Shown here: piece after piece, positions 11,738 to 22,950 of the stretch
How positions within the stretch are numbered: the first letter of the stretch is position 1
How the letters are laid out: the number at the start of each line of letters is the position of its first letter
NCBI GenBank assembly: GCA_019916065.1
Contig: CM034240.1
Location: 38,801,389-38,865,388 of the forward strand
Length of the DNA stretch: 64,000 nucleotides
Direction: 5' to 3'
Source: Vitellaria paradoxa
Taxonomy: Eukaryota > Streptophyta > Magnoliopsida > Ericales > Sapotaceae
Translations under genes and position numbers: made by a program
Notes under the pieces: generated by a model
What the model saw: the letters and a program-made list of their open reading frames with translations, nothing else
Told to the model about the DNA's origin: nothing
Database searches by the model: none

Positions 11738-11870
11738 GTCCAGTGTTGCGCATCCAATGGGTAGGCTATTCTACATCGGTGGGATTGTTAGGGTGTGTGT
11801 ATTTATAAACTCAAACCTGCAAACTAATCTGAATTGATTTGTTGGTCTTGGTGTTAATTAAAAAAAATAA
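11577..11870. repeat. Diverged direct duplication split by a TA microsatellite
   Basis: The 11590-11690 and 11755-11865 segments share ACATCG-TGGGAT, the GTGTGTGT-TTTA-AAATCCAA/CTCAAAC order, GCAAAC-AAT-TGAATTG-TTTGTTG and a GTATTAATT-like end. A pure TA repeat (about 11699-11735) lies between them. This suggests tandem duplication of a roughly 150-base unit. Its origin is unknown. Confidence 0.6.
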
Positions 11871-11887
11871 TAATTTCAAAGGACTTA

Positions 11888-12044
11888 GGGGTTGTTTGGT
11901 TGAAAAAAAGTTGAGGAAAAAGTACAGTAAAAGTATAAAAATGTGACATAAAGGTAATATGTATTAAAATTTTATTGAAGAAAAGTACAAAAAGTTGTTA
12001 AAATTTGGTGACTTTTGGTATTTTTTGGTTGGTCAAATAGGCCC
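11888..12044. mobile_element. Small PIF/Harbinger-type MITE, 157 bp
   Basis: It begins GGGGTTGTTTGG and ends CAAATAGGCCC, which are near-inverted, and is flanked by TTA on both sides (11885-11887 and 12045-12047). This is the three-base target site typical of PIF/Harbinger MITEs. The interior is AT-rich. Related segments occur at 33569-33723 and, inverted, at 43341-43484. Confidence 0.72.
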
Positions 12045-12047
12045 TTA

Positions 12048-12874
12048 TTAGTAATATAATAATTATATATGAAATTATTGTATAAAAAAATAATTTTATT
12101 ACATTTATACATAAAAAAATTAAAAAATATATTTTATTTTCAATATTATTTTATGCAAAACATATTAAAAATATATATTTAAATATTTTTTAATAAATAT
12201 TTTAATAATATTCTCGGTTTTATATTTTTTAAAAGTTGACGCCCATGTGACCGAAGGAGGAGTTTGTGTCAACAAATTATGTGTGAATAATCAAAATTGT
12301 CCCTTAAAAATTAAAAAAAGATATTGATTTGAAGGGGCAATGCTGTTCATTGAAAAGAGAAAACACAGGCAACCTAATAAAAAAGGGTAAACCTAGACAT
12401 CTCAATTTAGGGTTTACATTTTTGTTCTTTGTGATAATAACGGATTTGAATTTTTTTTTATAACAATTAAAAGTATCAATGACTATTTTGTCTCTGCATT
12501 CTTACTGTTACGTCATTAATCATCCAATTTTTGAGAACAAAATAATTGCTAAATCTCTGAATTGTTACAAAAAAATAAATAAATAATTAACTAAAGTTTA
12601 GATATTGAAGTGAGATTTTGAGTAAAACTCAAAGATATGAAGTCTAATTTACTCTAATAAAAATTAGTAACAAAATATTTGTGGATAAAGTATAGCAGTC
12701 ATATTATGTTGATTTGGATCAAAATTAGCCTTATAATTTTTTTTCTTCTTTTTAGACCCCTATATATTTATTGCTGGACGTTAGAACATTGTTATCAAGG
12801 CTAAGGGTTGTATATATTTCTATATACTACATAAAGCCAAAACCGAAATATTCCTTGTTTGCCCTCTTCTGGAA
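12048..12874. other. AT-rich intergenic segment, no gene seen
   Basis: This stretch holds long A/T runs and no convincing open frame, repeat unit or signal. Confidence 0.4.
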
Positions 12875-13012
12875 CGTAAGCCATGTATATATATATATAT
12901 ATACATATAATATTGTGATAACCACTTGAGAGAATTGGTGATTAGAGGTAAACCATGTATATATATATATATATATAATACTGTGGTAACCACTTGAGAG
13001 AATTGGTGATTA
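12875..13012. repeat. Tandem duplication containing a TA microsatellite
   Basis: Two adjacent copies of about 70 bases each carry CCATGTATATAT, a TA run, and CCACTTGAGAGAATTGGTGA. The few differences (TGTGATAACC against TGTGGTAACC) suggest a fairly recent duplication. Confidence 0.75.
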
Positions 13013-13429
13013 TTATCTAGTGTTGATTACTTATTTTAAAATAGTAGCAAGTACAAAAATCATTGGATACCAAAATGAGTCCAACGTTGGGCATCGCAAA
13101 CTCAACTACTCATCCCAAATAATAATTCAACAAAAAGGTGTGCAACTTTTAATCTCCAAAATATCCCTTTCACATAATTTATTCACTAGGGCTTCTCTCT
13201 CTTAAATTTTTAAAAGGACCACATCATAATGTACTACCCAATTAATTTGTCCCATACGTGGAGATTATACGACTCCTAATTATGCTTCCCTTGCATACAT
13301 ATATTGTTAGTGGCAAGCGTGTGCTTGGCAAATTCATGTATGTAGGGACATGTGAGTTGTATAACATTTTTATGAATATATATATATATATATATATATA
13401 TGTATCAACAACTGTTTCGGATATGGAGT

Positions 13430-13990
13430 AAGGATGGGTATTGGGCGGACAGGGAATGGGTACGTACGCCTATCTCCAAATTCAAATCAATTCTTATATT
13501 CTACTCGATCCCTCCTGGAGATTTATTTTATCTTTATCTCTATTCCAAATAGAGAACGGGGATTCTTGCGGAGAATCGAATACCCAAAATGAAAAAAAAT
13601 TAAAAATAAAAATTTCAAATTTTAGATTATAGATTCAAGTATTAAGTTCAAATTTTAAAAATTTCAAATTTAATAAACTTAACTGCCTAAATGTCAAGTC
13701 CAAATTTCAAATTCAAGCATAACTATATAAGTATCAATTCAAGTTCCAGTCTCCAAATTCCAATTAAGGCTATTAACACAAATCAGTTAGGAGATTCAGG
13801 GATTTTTTTGGAATCAGGTAGAGTATGGGTCAGGGATAGATTTTTACTTGTATTCTATTCGATTCTTGAAATTTTTTAAAAAAAATTCCAATACCTTATT
13901 CGATTCTCACAAAATTCCCAAATCTGCTAGCCGTTCGGGGTCGAAATTGAGTAGAATATTGACGGGTTGGCCGAGCTAGATCGCCATCCC
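13430..13990. mobile_element. Probable hAT-like non-autonomous element
   Basis: The left end (GGATGGGTATTGGGCGGAC) and right end (CCGAGCTAGATCGCCATCC) are imperfectly inverted. The interior has several AATTCAAATTTC-like repeats. Candidate eight-base flanks (TATGGAGT and TATGAAAC) share five positions. The size and GGATGGG ends fit short plant hAT elements, but the duplication is too eroded for certainty. The short frames inside are not genes. Confidence 0.4.
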
Positions 13991-15370
13991 AAGTATGAAA
14001 CAATGGAAGAGTGCTTTTCCTAATTGTCATTTATTCTTTTGAATTTGGAAAATGCTATTGCATTATAAAAGTTTATATGACTTAATTAATTCGGTCTGGA
14101 TTTGGATATGTTTGGATAATTCAGCAAATTCGAACCCCGAATGTATATTGATACATGTATGTGTATACTTGTGTAATATATATATTCGTAATTATCTTAT
14201 TTATTGGATCAAAAGGTGTATATGTTGTAGAAGACTAATATCTCAACTTTTACGTCATCTCCACTCTATATAGTCGCATCTCAAATGTCTCATATCAGAA
14301 ATTGAAAGAACAAAATTTTAAGTTACTCGCTTTGTTTTTTTTCTTCCTATATCTATCTCATCTATCCATCTTTCTATAAACTTTTTCATTTCAATTCTCC
14401 TCTATTTTATTTTTTATTAATTCTTTTTTTAAGTATATATTAAAATAAGTGTTTTAATTTAGACAACTTAAATAATACATGTTGACTAATAGGTTAGGTT
14501 GGGTTTACTCTCTAGAAATCACTAGTTCAACACTCTTCAACATTGCTGGAGAATTTATTTGATCGTTAACTTTACGATTCAAGAATTAGTTGAACTGTGC
14601 GCAAATTGATTCAAATATCTTGAGTTACAAAATATATATATAATAGTGATATGGCTCGTGTGATGTACAGATTTGTCATATTATATTGTTAAGTTGAGGG
14701 TACTATCATATGTTAAAATAGTTAAGTTGTAAAATATATTTGAAAGTCGTATATATTGTTGTTTATGTAAATTTAATCAAATAGTAAACATAAAACAAAT
14801 TAAAAAAATTAGTGCCATCAATAACATCGATTCGATTAAATTCAAATTCTAATAAATAAAAGGAAAAGAAAAAAATCAAAAAGGTTGAAGAAAACAACAC
14901 TTACTCATATAATTAAATAATTTTTATAATTATTATTTTTACTTTTCCTATCACAGTGTGTGTGTATATATCAATTACATATAAAAATTTTAAAAAATTA
15001 AATTAAGTACGTAAAATTGAAGAGAAAATTATTATAATAAAAAATCTCTAAAAAATTTGAAAGAGAATAAGATTTCGTATCTATTTATAAATTTTGCATT
15101 TATCTAGGGGAGTTCTATTCTATTTAGATTAGAATACTATATTGAAGTCTTACTATTTTGATCTAATTGAAATTCTAAGTTCAAGAAAAGTTTGAATGAC
15201 ACTTCAATTCAATTAGATTGATTTATTCATTACCAATTTTATTTTTTAATTTCTAATATTTTTTGATATTTTTAATGAATAATATCGCAATATATATAAT
15301 TTTAATAAACAATATTACAATTTGATTCAAGATATATTAATTATTTTTTCTAATGATAAAAATAATAAAG
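13991..15370. other. AT-rich intergenic segment, no gene seen
   Basis: Nothing protein-like or repeated stands out. The stretch is extremely AT-rich, with TA and TGTG microsatellite-like runs near 14640 and 14956. Confidence 0.4.
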
Positions 15371-15374
15371 GACA

Positions 15375-16020
15375 TATTACTTATTAATAAATTAAAATTT
15401 TTATTTAATTGGTTAATTATTTTTTTGCATTTTTTATTTAATAATAATAATAATTATTATTAGATTTACTATTTTTAAATAATAATTTATTAAATTATAA
15501 AAAATAAAAAATAAGAAGTTATATAATAACTAAATAGAAATGTCGATTAAATAAAAATATCAAGTGCTAGCTGCGAACATTCTGAATTGAATAAAATTGT
15601 GAATAAGTAGTAATTATAAACAACATCAACAATAGTTCCATTTAGATTATATAATTATAAATTAAAATAATTATAATTATAAATTTATGTTAATAAATTA
15701 AAATCTTTATTTAACAGGTTAATTATTTTTTTACATTATTTTGCTTAATTATAGTATTTATTATTAAAGCCTTTATTTAATATGGTAAATATTTTTTTTG
15801 CATTATCTTGTTTAATAACAATGATAACATTTATTATAGTTTAAACAATAATTTATTAAAATATAAAAATAAAAATAAGAATATGTTTTAAATAAAAATA
15901 AAAAATAAGAAGTTATATGATAAATAGAAGTGTAAATTAAATAAAAAATATCAAGTGAATATCCTAGAATATTCTAGTTTGAATAAAATAAAAAATTATG
16001 AATAAGTAGCAATTATATAA
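15375..16020. repeat. Direct duplication of about 300 bp, AT-rich
   Basis: The 15375-15625 and 15688-16020 segments share the same order of motifs: TTAATAAATTAAAAT, GGTTAATTATTTTTTT, AATAATTTATTAAA, AAATAAGAAGTTATAT, AAATATCAAGTG and GAATAAGTAG. The second copy has extra internal material. It probably represents an AT-rich transposon tandem or internal duplication. Confidence 0.6.
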
Positions 16021-16442
16021 AATACTAATTTATTTATAAGATAATTAAGATAATTATAATTAATTGCTACGTGTCAGAACTATCTACGTGTCACAATCTT
16101 GGTGTAAGTTAAGTCTTACGTAGCACAAGATATATAGTTATAATTAGGTGGCACAAGTCACAACCGTAACGTCAGTTAAATCTTACATAACGTAGCGGTA
16201 TTGTCAAACTTTACTTTATATATATATAATATGATATATATATATATATATATATACATATAGAGAGAGAGAGAGAGAGGGGGAGGGGTTAGTTTTAGTC
16301 ATAAATTCTTAAGCCCAAACTAGTGTTAGTATGAGTTTGAGCAAATTTCTCGTAAACATTAATTTAGGTTTGAATAACCTTCAACCCCAATCAACCCTCT
16401 CCGGGTGTCGCCCCAATTAGAATTATGTGATAATAAAAATTA
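16021..16442. other. Intergenic segment with ACGTGTCA repeats and a TA/GA microsatellite
   Basis: Two close CTACGTGTCA copies lie at about 16067-16093, with related TTACGTAGCAC and TACATAACGTAG segments after them. A TA run (about 16216-16255) continues into a GA run (16262-16280). No gene is seen. Confidence 0.5.
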
Positions 16443-16617
16443 GGGGTTTTTGGAGGCCGGTCACTATTTATGGACTTATAAAGATTTAAGTCATACCCAA
16501 AAATCTTATTTGTGAATAAGTCACACTTGCAATAAAAAGACCAAAAAGGATATCACACGTTTTTCACTACATTTCAAAACTGCCAGTTTTATCCGAAAAT
16601 AGTGCACACTTTACTCA

Positions 16618-16785
16618 TAACTTCCGTGACTTTCCATCTTTTTTATAAAGCAAGTAAAACTGATTTTTGGAAACAAAATCAAAACTGTTTGAGAAAAACC
16701 TACTTCCGCGACTTTCCATCTTCTTTACAAAACAAGCAAAATTAATTTTTGGAAACAAAATCAAAACTATTTAGGAAAACAGTAC
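16618..16785. repeat. Tandem duplication, about 84 bp, two copies
   Basis: Two copies share ACTTCCG-GACTTTCCATCTT, AAGCAA, TTTTTGGAAACAAAATCAAA and ACT-TTT-G-AAAA. The second leads directly into the short-period CAGTACC array. Confidence 0.8.
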
Positions 16786-16975
16786 CACATAATAAAACAA
16801 TACCGCATAAAAAACAGTACCACATAATAAAACATTATCGCATAAAAATAGTACCGCATAAAAAACAGTACCACATAATAAAACAGTACCACATAATAAA
16901 ACAGTACCGCATAAAAAAAGTACCGCATAATAAAACAGTACCGCATAATAAAACAGTACCTCATTAAAACAGCAC
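16780..16975. repeat. Short-period array of CAGTACCGCATAATAAAA (about 15-20 bp)
   Basis: Around ten or eleven near-copies of ACAGTACC(G/A)CATAATAAA run head to tail, with some units shortened to AGTACCGCATAAAAA. All frames stay open simply because the unit lacks stops, giving spurious repetitive peptides on both strands. The core AGTACCGCA is the reverse complement of the TGCGGTACT found in the neighbouring 146-bp array, so the two arrays are related. Confidence 0.9.
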
Positions 16976-16984
16976 CATTCTTTA

Positions 16985-18095
16985 CATGATATAGTCATGC
17001 GATACTATTTTTGAACAAGCATGCATCCTAAAAAAAACAGTACCGTAGACATGTGGTACTGTCACACATGCGGTACTGTCGGTCATTCGTTTGATATGTG
17101 AACTATTTTTGTGTTTACATGTAATGTTTGCATGATAGAGTCATGTGGTACTGTTTTTGAACGAGCATGCATCCTAAAAAAAATAGTACCGCACACATGC
17201 GGTACTGTCACACATGCGGTACTGTCGGTCATTCGTTTGATATGTGAACTATTTTTGTGTTTACATGTGATGTTTGTATGATAGAGTCATGCGGTACTGT
17301 TTTTGAACGGGCATGCATCCTAAAAAAAAAGTACCGCAGACATATGGTGCTGTCACACATGCGGTACTGTCGGTCATTCGTTTGATATGTGAACTATTTT
17401 TGTGTTTACATGTGATGTTTGCATGATATAGTCATGCGGTACTGTTTTTGAACGAGCATGCATCCTAAAAAAAACAGTACCGCAGACATGTGGTACTGTC
17501 ACACATGCGGTACTGTCGGTCATTCGTTTGATATGTGAACTATTTTTGTGTTTACATGTAATGTTTGCATGATAGAGTCATGCGGTACTATTTTTGAACG
17601 AGCATGCATCCTAAAAAAAACAGTACCGCAGACATGTGGTACTGTCACACATGCAGTACTGTCGGTCATTCGTTTGATATGTGAACTATTTTTGTGTTTA
17701 CATGTGATGTTTGCATGATAGAGTCATGCGGTACTGTTTTTGAACGAGCATGCATCCTAAAAAAAAACGATACCGCAGACATGTGGTGCTGTCACACATG
17801 CGGTACTATCGGTCATTCGTTTGATATGTGAACTATTTTTGTGTTTACATGTGATGTTTGCATGATAGAGTCATGCGGTACTGTTTTTGAACGAGCATGC
17901 ATCCTAAAAAAAACAGTACCGCAGACATGTGGTACTGTCACACATGCGGTACTGTCGGTTATTCGTTTGATATGTGAACTATTTTTTGTGTTTACATGTG
18001 ATGTTTGCATGATAGAGTCATGCAGTACTGTTTTTGAACGCGGTACTGTTTTTGAACGAGCATGCATCTTAAAAAAAACAGTACCGCAGTCATGT
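16985..18095. repeat. 146-bp tandem array, about 7.5 units
   Basis: The landmark ATGCATCCT recurs at 17021, 17167, 17313, 17458, 17604, 17750, 17897 and 18062 (as ATGCATCTT), giving spacings of 146, 146, 145, 146, 146, 147 and 165. Each unit contains ATTCGTTTGATATGTGAAC, a TTTACATGTGATGTTTGCAT segment, GTCATGCGGTACTG, and CAGTACCGCAGACATG, so GCGGTACTG is present in both orientations. The final unit carries an 18-base local duplication (CGGTACTGTTTTTGAACG, 18040-18057). Copies differ by only a few bases, so the array is young or homogenised. The open frames in it are artefacts of repetition. Confidence 0.95.
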
Positions 18096-18498
18096 GTTTA
18101 AATACGTAATCCAGATCTGTATATATTCATTCGATCGACGTTAATCTCACAACACAAACTCGCGTAATCCGTGTGTATTCTTTCGTATATAATCCTTTAA
18201 CAGGTTTTTATCTCACTATATCTTCACGCGATTGATAAGGAATGAAACAAAAACGGAAAACGTGATTCTCGGTTCCATAATTTTCGGCAACTTCATCTCA
18301 GTTAATTATAGAAAAATGGCATTTAAGTCATATTATAAATTATATTTAAAACAAACTCGTGGGACCCACTCAAAAGTATGATTTAAATACAAAACTTTTC
18401 ACATTAATGTGACTTAAAAGTAATACTTTTTTTTGATGTGACTAATAACTTTAAAAGATTACCAAGTATGACTTTGATACAATTTTCCGTAAAAATTA

Positions 18499-19575
18499 TG
18501 TAATAGAAAATACTTTATTGGGTTGTCGTTTTCAATATGATTGTCTCACAAAATTTTCATATCATTTTGGCAATTTTTTTGAAATAATTTTTTAGTTATA
18601 CAGCATTTGTATTGCATAACATTCAAAGTTGACCTGAATTAGAATTCCTATGTTTATTTTTTTTTTCTGCACTCTATGATTAATTACTGCTTACGTTAAT
18701 TAATTGATTCATAATTAGTAAGTGCAAATTTTCAGCAGTAAAGTCACTTAGTTCTATAATGACAAAACAAAGATCTCATTAATACTAACTCCCAAAAAGA
18801 ATAATAATAACAAAGTCTCTTATAAATAACTCAAATAAAAGATCTCAGAAATTAATTATAGCGGTAAAACTATATAAAATCATATTCAAATTAGGAATCT
18901 CATAAAAGGCTTTAATAATAACTTTTAATATGTCTAAATAAATTAGAGATTGCACCAATAGTAGAAATGAAAAAAAATAAAAATTGAGCAAAAAATTAGC
19001 ACTTATAATGTTTTAAATAATCTTTACTAAAACAATGAAAATAAAAATATTTACTTTTTACCCACGAGAGGATAAGAAGAGAGAGAGAGAGATTGGAAAA
19101 AGTACTTATTCAATATGAAAAAAAGAAAAAAAAGAAAAATAGAGCACTTGTTAGGTTTGTTGCTTCTAATAAATAAAACAACACATCAAGTGCAATTGAT
19201 GAAGTAGAAACATAAAAATCATTGGCTATAAAATGAAAAGATTACAATGAAGGAAGAAAACAAAATGAGAAAGAATCATGCATGATAAGATTCGTAGTAG
19301 TATTAACGTTTAATGAAACAATTTTTAGTAAAGAAACAACGAAAAATTAAACGAACATAAGGATAATTTTTTTTCTTTTTATTGCATCCATAAGAACAAC
19401 CTCATTATGCCATCGATTTAGACTCTTAACTAGGATTGAGCAGCACCTGATTTTTACTATATAACTCAATTCGTCTAACTCATAGTCCTTTGCTAACTTA
19501 ATTAGGGAGTATTTGGAGTTTCGAAAAAAATTTAAAAAATTAAATTAAAATTTGTGTTAAAATGATGTAAAAGTG
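18499..19575. other. AT-rich intergenic segment, no gene seen
   Basis: No protein-like frame or clear repeat is seen. A short GA run is at about 19078-19092. Confidence 0.4.
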
Positions 19576-19586
19576 ACATATGAATA

Positions 19587-19818
19587 ATTTTTTTTTAGTG
19601 ACCCGGAACCTCACCGATTTATTGCAGCCCTTAACGAACCGCGTAGTCGATAAAGTAAATTGAGGGCTCGCGCAATACCCCACAAATCATGCGAACCGGT
19701 TAAGTCCAATGTTACAACTTGTGTGGGTACCTCCGAGACTTGTTAGGTCTTAGAGTCGAACTCTTAACCTTTCTTAAGAAGCCAAGAATTATGGCTAACT
19801 GCGCTAGAACAGTTGGTT
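19587..19818 (-). mobile_element. tRNA-derived SINE, - strand
   Basis: Read on the - strand, the element starts near 19818. It shows a box-A-like TAGCGCAGTTAGCC, then a box-B-like AGTTCGACTCT, a tRNA-unrelated body, and an A-rich tail (at 19588-19597 on the + strand as T's). The 11 bases ACATATGAATA flank both sides (19576-19586 and 19819-19829). Internal pol III boxes, an A tail and a long target duplication are the defining SINE features. It is not a functional tRNA, because no cloverleaf is expected. Confidence 0.82.
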
Positions 19819-19829
19819 ACATATGAATA

Positions 19830-20758
19830 CTTTGATTGGAAGAAGTTGAAAACTTTTAAAATTCTTTTGTAATTTTTAAAAAAATTTTAGACTCCTAACA
19901 AGCCCTTATTCTCTCTACTAGATCTTTATTTATTATGCCCTCTATCTCTTGAATTTAATTTTAGACAACGGGGGACATGCCCCACCACCTAAAAAAATAC
20001 AAATATATCTTGAATTATGTAAAATATTTTAATTAAATTATATGAATAATTATTTTTACACATCTTATACTGAAAATAATTCGCACTCACTTAATTTTAA
20101 AAATCTACGTTTATATCTTTTGATTAAAGTAAAAATATTAAAAAAATTCATCAAAAATAATAATTTTAGTTCTTTATAATTTTAAAAATTACATTTATAC
20201 CCCTTATAATTCATATTATTTTAATTACACTCCTTTATTCTATTTGATTTAAAATAAATATTTTTATCATTTTATTTAAAAATTTAATGTCGTTTATAAC
20301 TTCCTTCTAATTTAAATTACAAAAAATATAAAAATAAATTTCTAAAATTTAGAGAGTGTAAGTAATTTTTACTTTAAGTACAAAATAAAAAGTCAATTAT
20401 ACCAAAATTATTTAGATAGAGATATTAGCTATACATAGAGATATTGGCTATACACCTAAACAACTCCTCTATTTTATTATCATATATCATACACATCCCA
20501 AAGTTTTAAATACCAATAAAATTATTTTCTTTTCCATTGATACTCCTCTGCCCAAGATATCTTTGGTAATATTGAGGTTGTGCCGACGAAAGTGAAATGA
20601 GGAATAAAAGACCGTGACTTTGTCTTTGGTAAAAGGTGGCTACTAGTTAACTTAAAAAGGGAGGTTAACATTAATTTTAATATCAATACTATGATAATAA
20701 AATCTGAATCATAAAATTACAAATATATTCATAAATTTTTAATTAAAAAAATATAAAT
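19830..20758. other. AT-rich intergenic segment, no gene seen
   Basis: Several loosely repeated TTTTAAAAATTACATTTATA segments around 20090-20350 resemble the A/T-rich arms of the long-TIR elements elsewhere in the window. No boundaries can be drawn. No gene is seen. Confidence 0.4.
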
Positions 20759-20761
20759 ATA

Positions 20762-21088
20762 GGAAGTGTTTGGGGCAGTACAATTTTTAGCAACTTTTGA
20801 TATTTTTGTCAAAAAGTTACTAGTTATAATTTTTGGTTTGTTTTGTAAAATAAGTAACAATTTTTAGTAACTTTTTCTAACTTTTGAATGTTTGATAAAA
20901 TTTTTAACGACTTTTGATAATTTTTAGTAACTTTTGGTAAATTTTTACCATTTTAACAACTTTTGGTAATTTTTCAATTGATAAGTTACTGTAACGGATT
21001 AAAAAGTGACAAAAATTGATGATTTACCAAATACTCAAGAATCAAAAGTTGTAATTTTTAACATTTTTTTTTTACCTCCAAACACCTC
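20762..21088. mobile_element. MITE with GTGTTTGG ends, 327 bp
   Basis: The left end GGAAGTGTTTGGGG is inverted at the right as CCTCCAAACACCTC. ATA flanks both sides (20759-20761 and 21089-21091). The interior contains five to six repeats of AACTTTTGGTAATTTTTAG. The three-base duplication suggests PIF/Harbinger, although ATA is not the canonical TTA/TAA. Confidence 0.62.
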
Positions 21089-21091
21089 ATA

Positions 21092-22240
21092 TTTAAAAAA
21101 ATTTAATGGTTCAAATTTTGTCGTCACGAGATTAATACCAAAATTCATACCAGTCCCGGCGGGCTCTCTGGTGACCACTCACGGCAGTTGGTCATGTGCC
21201 ATGGCCCATGCCGTACTTATGTCAATAAATGCACGGTTCACAGAATAGATGTATCGAGCGCAGCACGAGCAACGGTAGGCATAGCAATCAAATGCCATGC
21301 GGCTGTTAAAGAAGATTTGTATAGCATATAAAGAAAGTTCAACTACTGCATTGGCTACATGGCACGGGAGGAGGAGGGGATCCATGAGCGAGAGAGAGAG
21401 AGAGAGAGAGAGAGCAATTTCTGCTGAATTCATAAGATGGGCTTCCCATCTTCGGCCTTTCACTGTCTGGTCCTGAAGTGCAGCAAACACATGGGTAGGT
21501 GCTTGTCATGAAGACTCGTAAACCACAAATACAACTGAAGCCATGTGAAGCCTACAGTTTGCTTTTACTAGTACTAACATCAAACCGATTGAAAAAGCTA
21601 GCTGGCTCTATGGCTTGGTTGGGATATATAAAATATGGCTTTTTGTTAAAAAAAAAAAAAGTGTTTAAGATTTTTTTTTCCATTTTGTTTGTATAAATAA
21701 AAATTTCAAATGTCACATCTTGTTTTTTTAAATTAAGAAAAATCAATAACTATTGTTGATATAAAAATATTTTGGACACGTGGCATCATTTTTAAGCAAG
21801 AAGGAGTTTGGGGCCGAGCTCAATCTCATTTCGAACCCTATCCATTGGGTTCCTAAGCGAAAAGTATGAATTCTGGTTTAATATTAACCATAAATACTAC
21901 ATCATAATAAATTCAGTTTGTTTATTTATTACAATTCTGTTAATTTAGTTAATTAGTTACTTTAACAGAGATGTGGTGACATTTAAGTATTCTTAATTGT
22001 CACATCACACCTACTGAAGTAACATTTAGGTATTTTTGATTGACAAGCTCTTGCTCACACATGATCATGGAAACCCTTAGCAACATAGGCAGTCGCTTAG
22101 GATTCCAAAAAAAGAGAAGTCTCAAATTTTTAAGAATTTTATTAATAACAAAAAATATTGAATCATATTTTTAAACCAATTATAATTTAATAAATTTATA
22201 AAACTTCTTACTTTTTCGTTGATTTGAATTTCCTACTTTA
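21092..22240. other. Intergenic segment with a low-repeat, GC-balanced stretch at 21120-21560
   Basis: The first 450 bases are more GC-rich than the surroundings and contain a GA microsatellite (21387-21414) and a short hairpin (GATGGGCTTCCCATC, about 21436-21450). Open frames of 80-103 codons exist on both strands but match nothing I recognise and have no supporting splice or promoter context. The rest is AT-rich. Confidence 0.35.
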
Positions 22241-22585
22241 CTTCCATCTATACATGTCATAATAATATATGTATTAATTATTATTTTTTAATTTTATTTA
22301 AAATTATATGGTACACACCAAGTTAAGACTCTTGAACTTACTATTTTAACTCTATTTATATATGTCATAATTATCTCATATTTAATGCATTAATTATTAA
22401 TTTTATTTAAAATCTTATCTCACTGACAAAAAACTTTTGGTTGAAGTTTTTATTTTAATTTTACGAATACATGTCCAAATTATCTCATTTAATCCATTAA
22501 TTATTATTTTTTAATTTTATTTAAAATTTTATCTGACATAATGTATTAACGATTATTATTTTTTATTTTGTTTAAAATTCTATTA
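22241..22585. repeat. Degenerate tandem repeats, about 110-130 bp unit
   Basis: Three to four diverged copies share the order ATGTC-TAAT-ATCTCAT, ATTAATTATTA, TTTTAATTTTATTTAAAA. This is probably an old AT-rich tandem expansion. Confidence 0.5.
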
Positions 22586-22714
22586 GGAAAATACCAAATG
22601 GACTAGATCTCCCTAGCAATTTCACCTAAGTTCCTTAAATTTTTAAGCACGGCCCTGTACTCACATAATAGTGCATGCATTTGTAATCTCTTGCAAAATC
22701 CTAGACTTTTTTTT

Positions 22715-22950
22715 TTTAAGGTAATAAAACCTTCGGAAAAGGGCTTCTACGAGCTGCAGTAAATTTTTCACTGCTGGGATGCAGTATTTAAATTAAGAGT
22801 TAAGATGTAATTAAGATTTATTAATTTTTTTAAATAAAATTTATTACATCATTTAATAATATAATTAAATTTACCTTAATTATATTTTAACCTTTAATTT
22901 GAACACTGTAGCCTTTTACGGTAAAAAAATTTCACGGTAATTCCCTGTGA
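22715..22950. mobile_element. Inverted-repeat MITE-like element, about 235 bp
   Basis: The left arm (GCAGTATTTAAATTAAGAG then TTAAGATGTAATTAAG) and the reverse complement of the right arm (ACAGTGTTCAAATTAAAGG then TTAAAATATAATTAAG) pair over at least 35 bases around an AT-rich centre. The outer limits (GGTAATAAAACC and GGTAATTCCCTG areas) are approximate. No target duplication was resolved. Confidence 0.5.

Larger units (their letters stand above)
16443..18489. mobile_element. Mutator-like non-autonomous element filled by tandem repeats, 2.05 kb
   Basis: The nine bases TAAAAATTA lie on both sides (16434-16442 and 18490-18498), the duplication length expected for Mutator-like elements. Inside, the left end (AAGTCATACCC, AATCTT, AAGTCACAC) and the reverse complement of the right end (AAGTCATACTT, AATCTT, TAGTCACA) carry the same motifs in the same order. 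They therefore look like diverged terminal inverted repeats. No transposase is encoded. The interior holds a duplicated ~84-base leader (16620-16785), a short-period CAGTACC array and a 146-bp array. The call is an inference, because the 9-mer is AT-rich and the inverted repeats are weak. Confidence 0.5.

Noticed and set aside
16780..18095. CRISPR-like regular spacing
   Set aside because: Units are contiguous tandem copies without unique spacers, in a plant nuclear sequence with no cas genes.
16749..18101. Open frames of 60-86 codons with repetitive peptides in the tandem arrays
   Set aside because: The repeat unit simply lacks stops. All frames and both strands give repetitive peptides, and there is no gene context.
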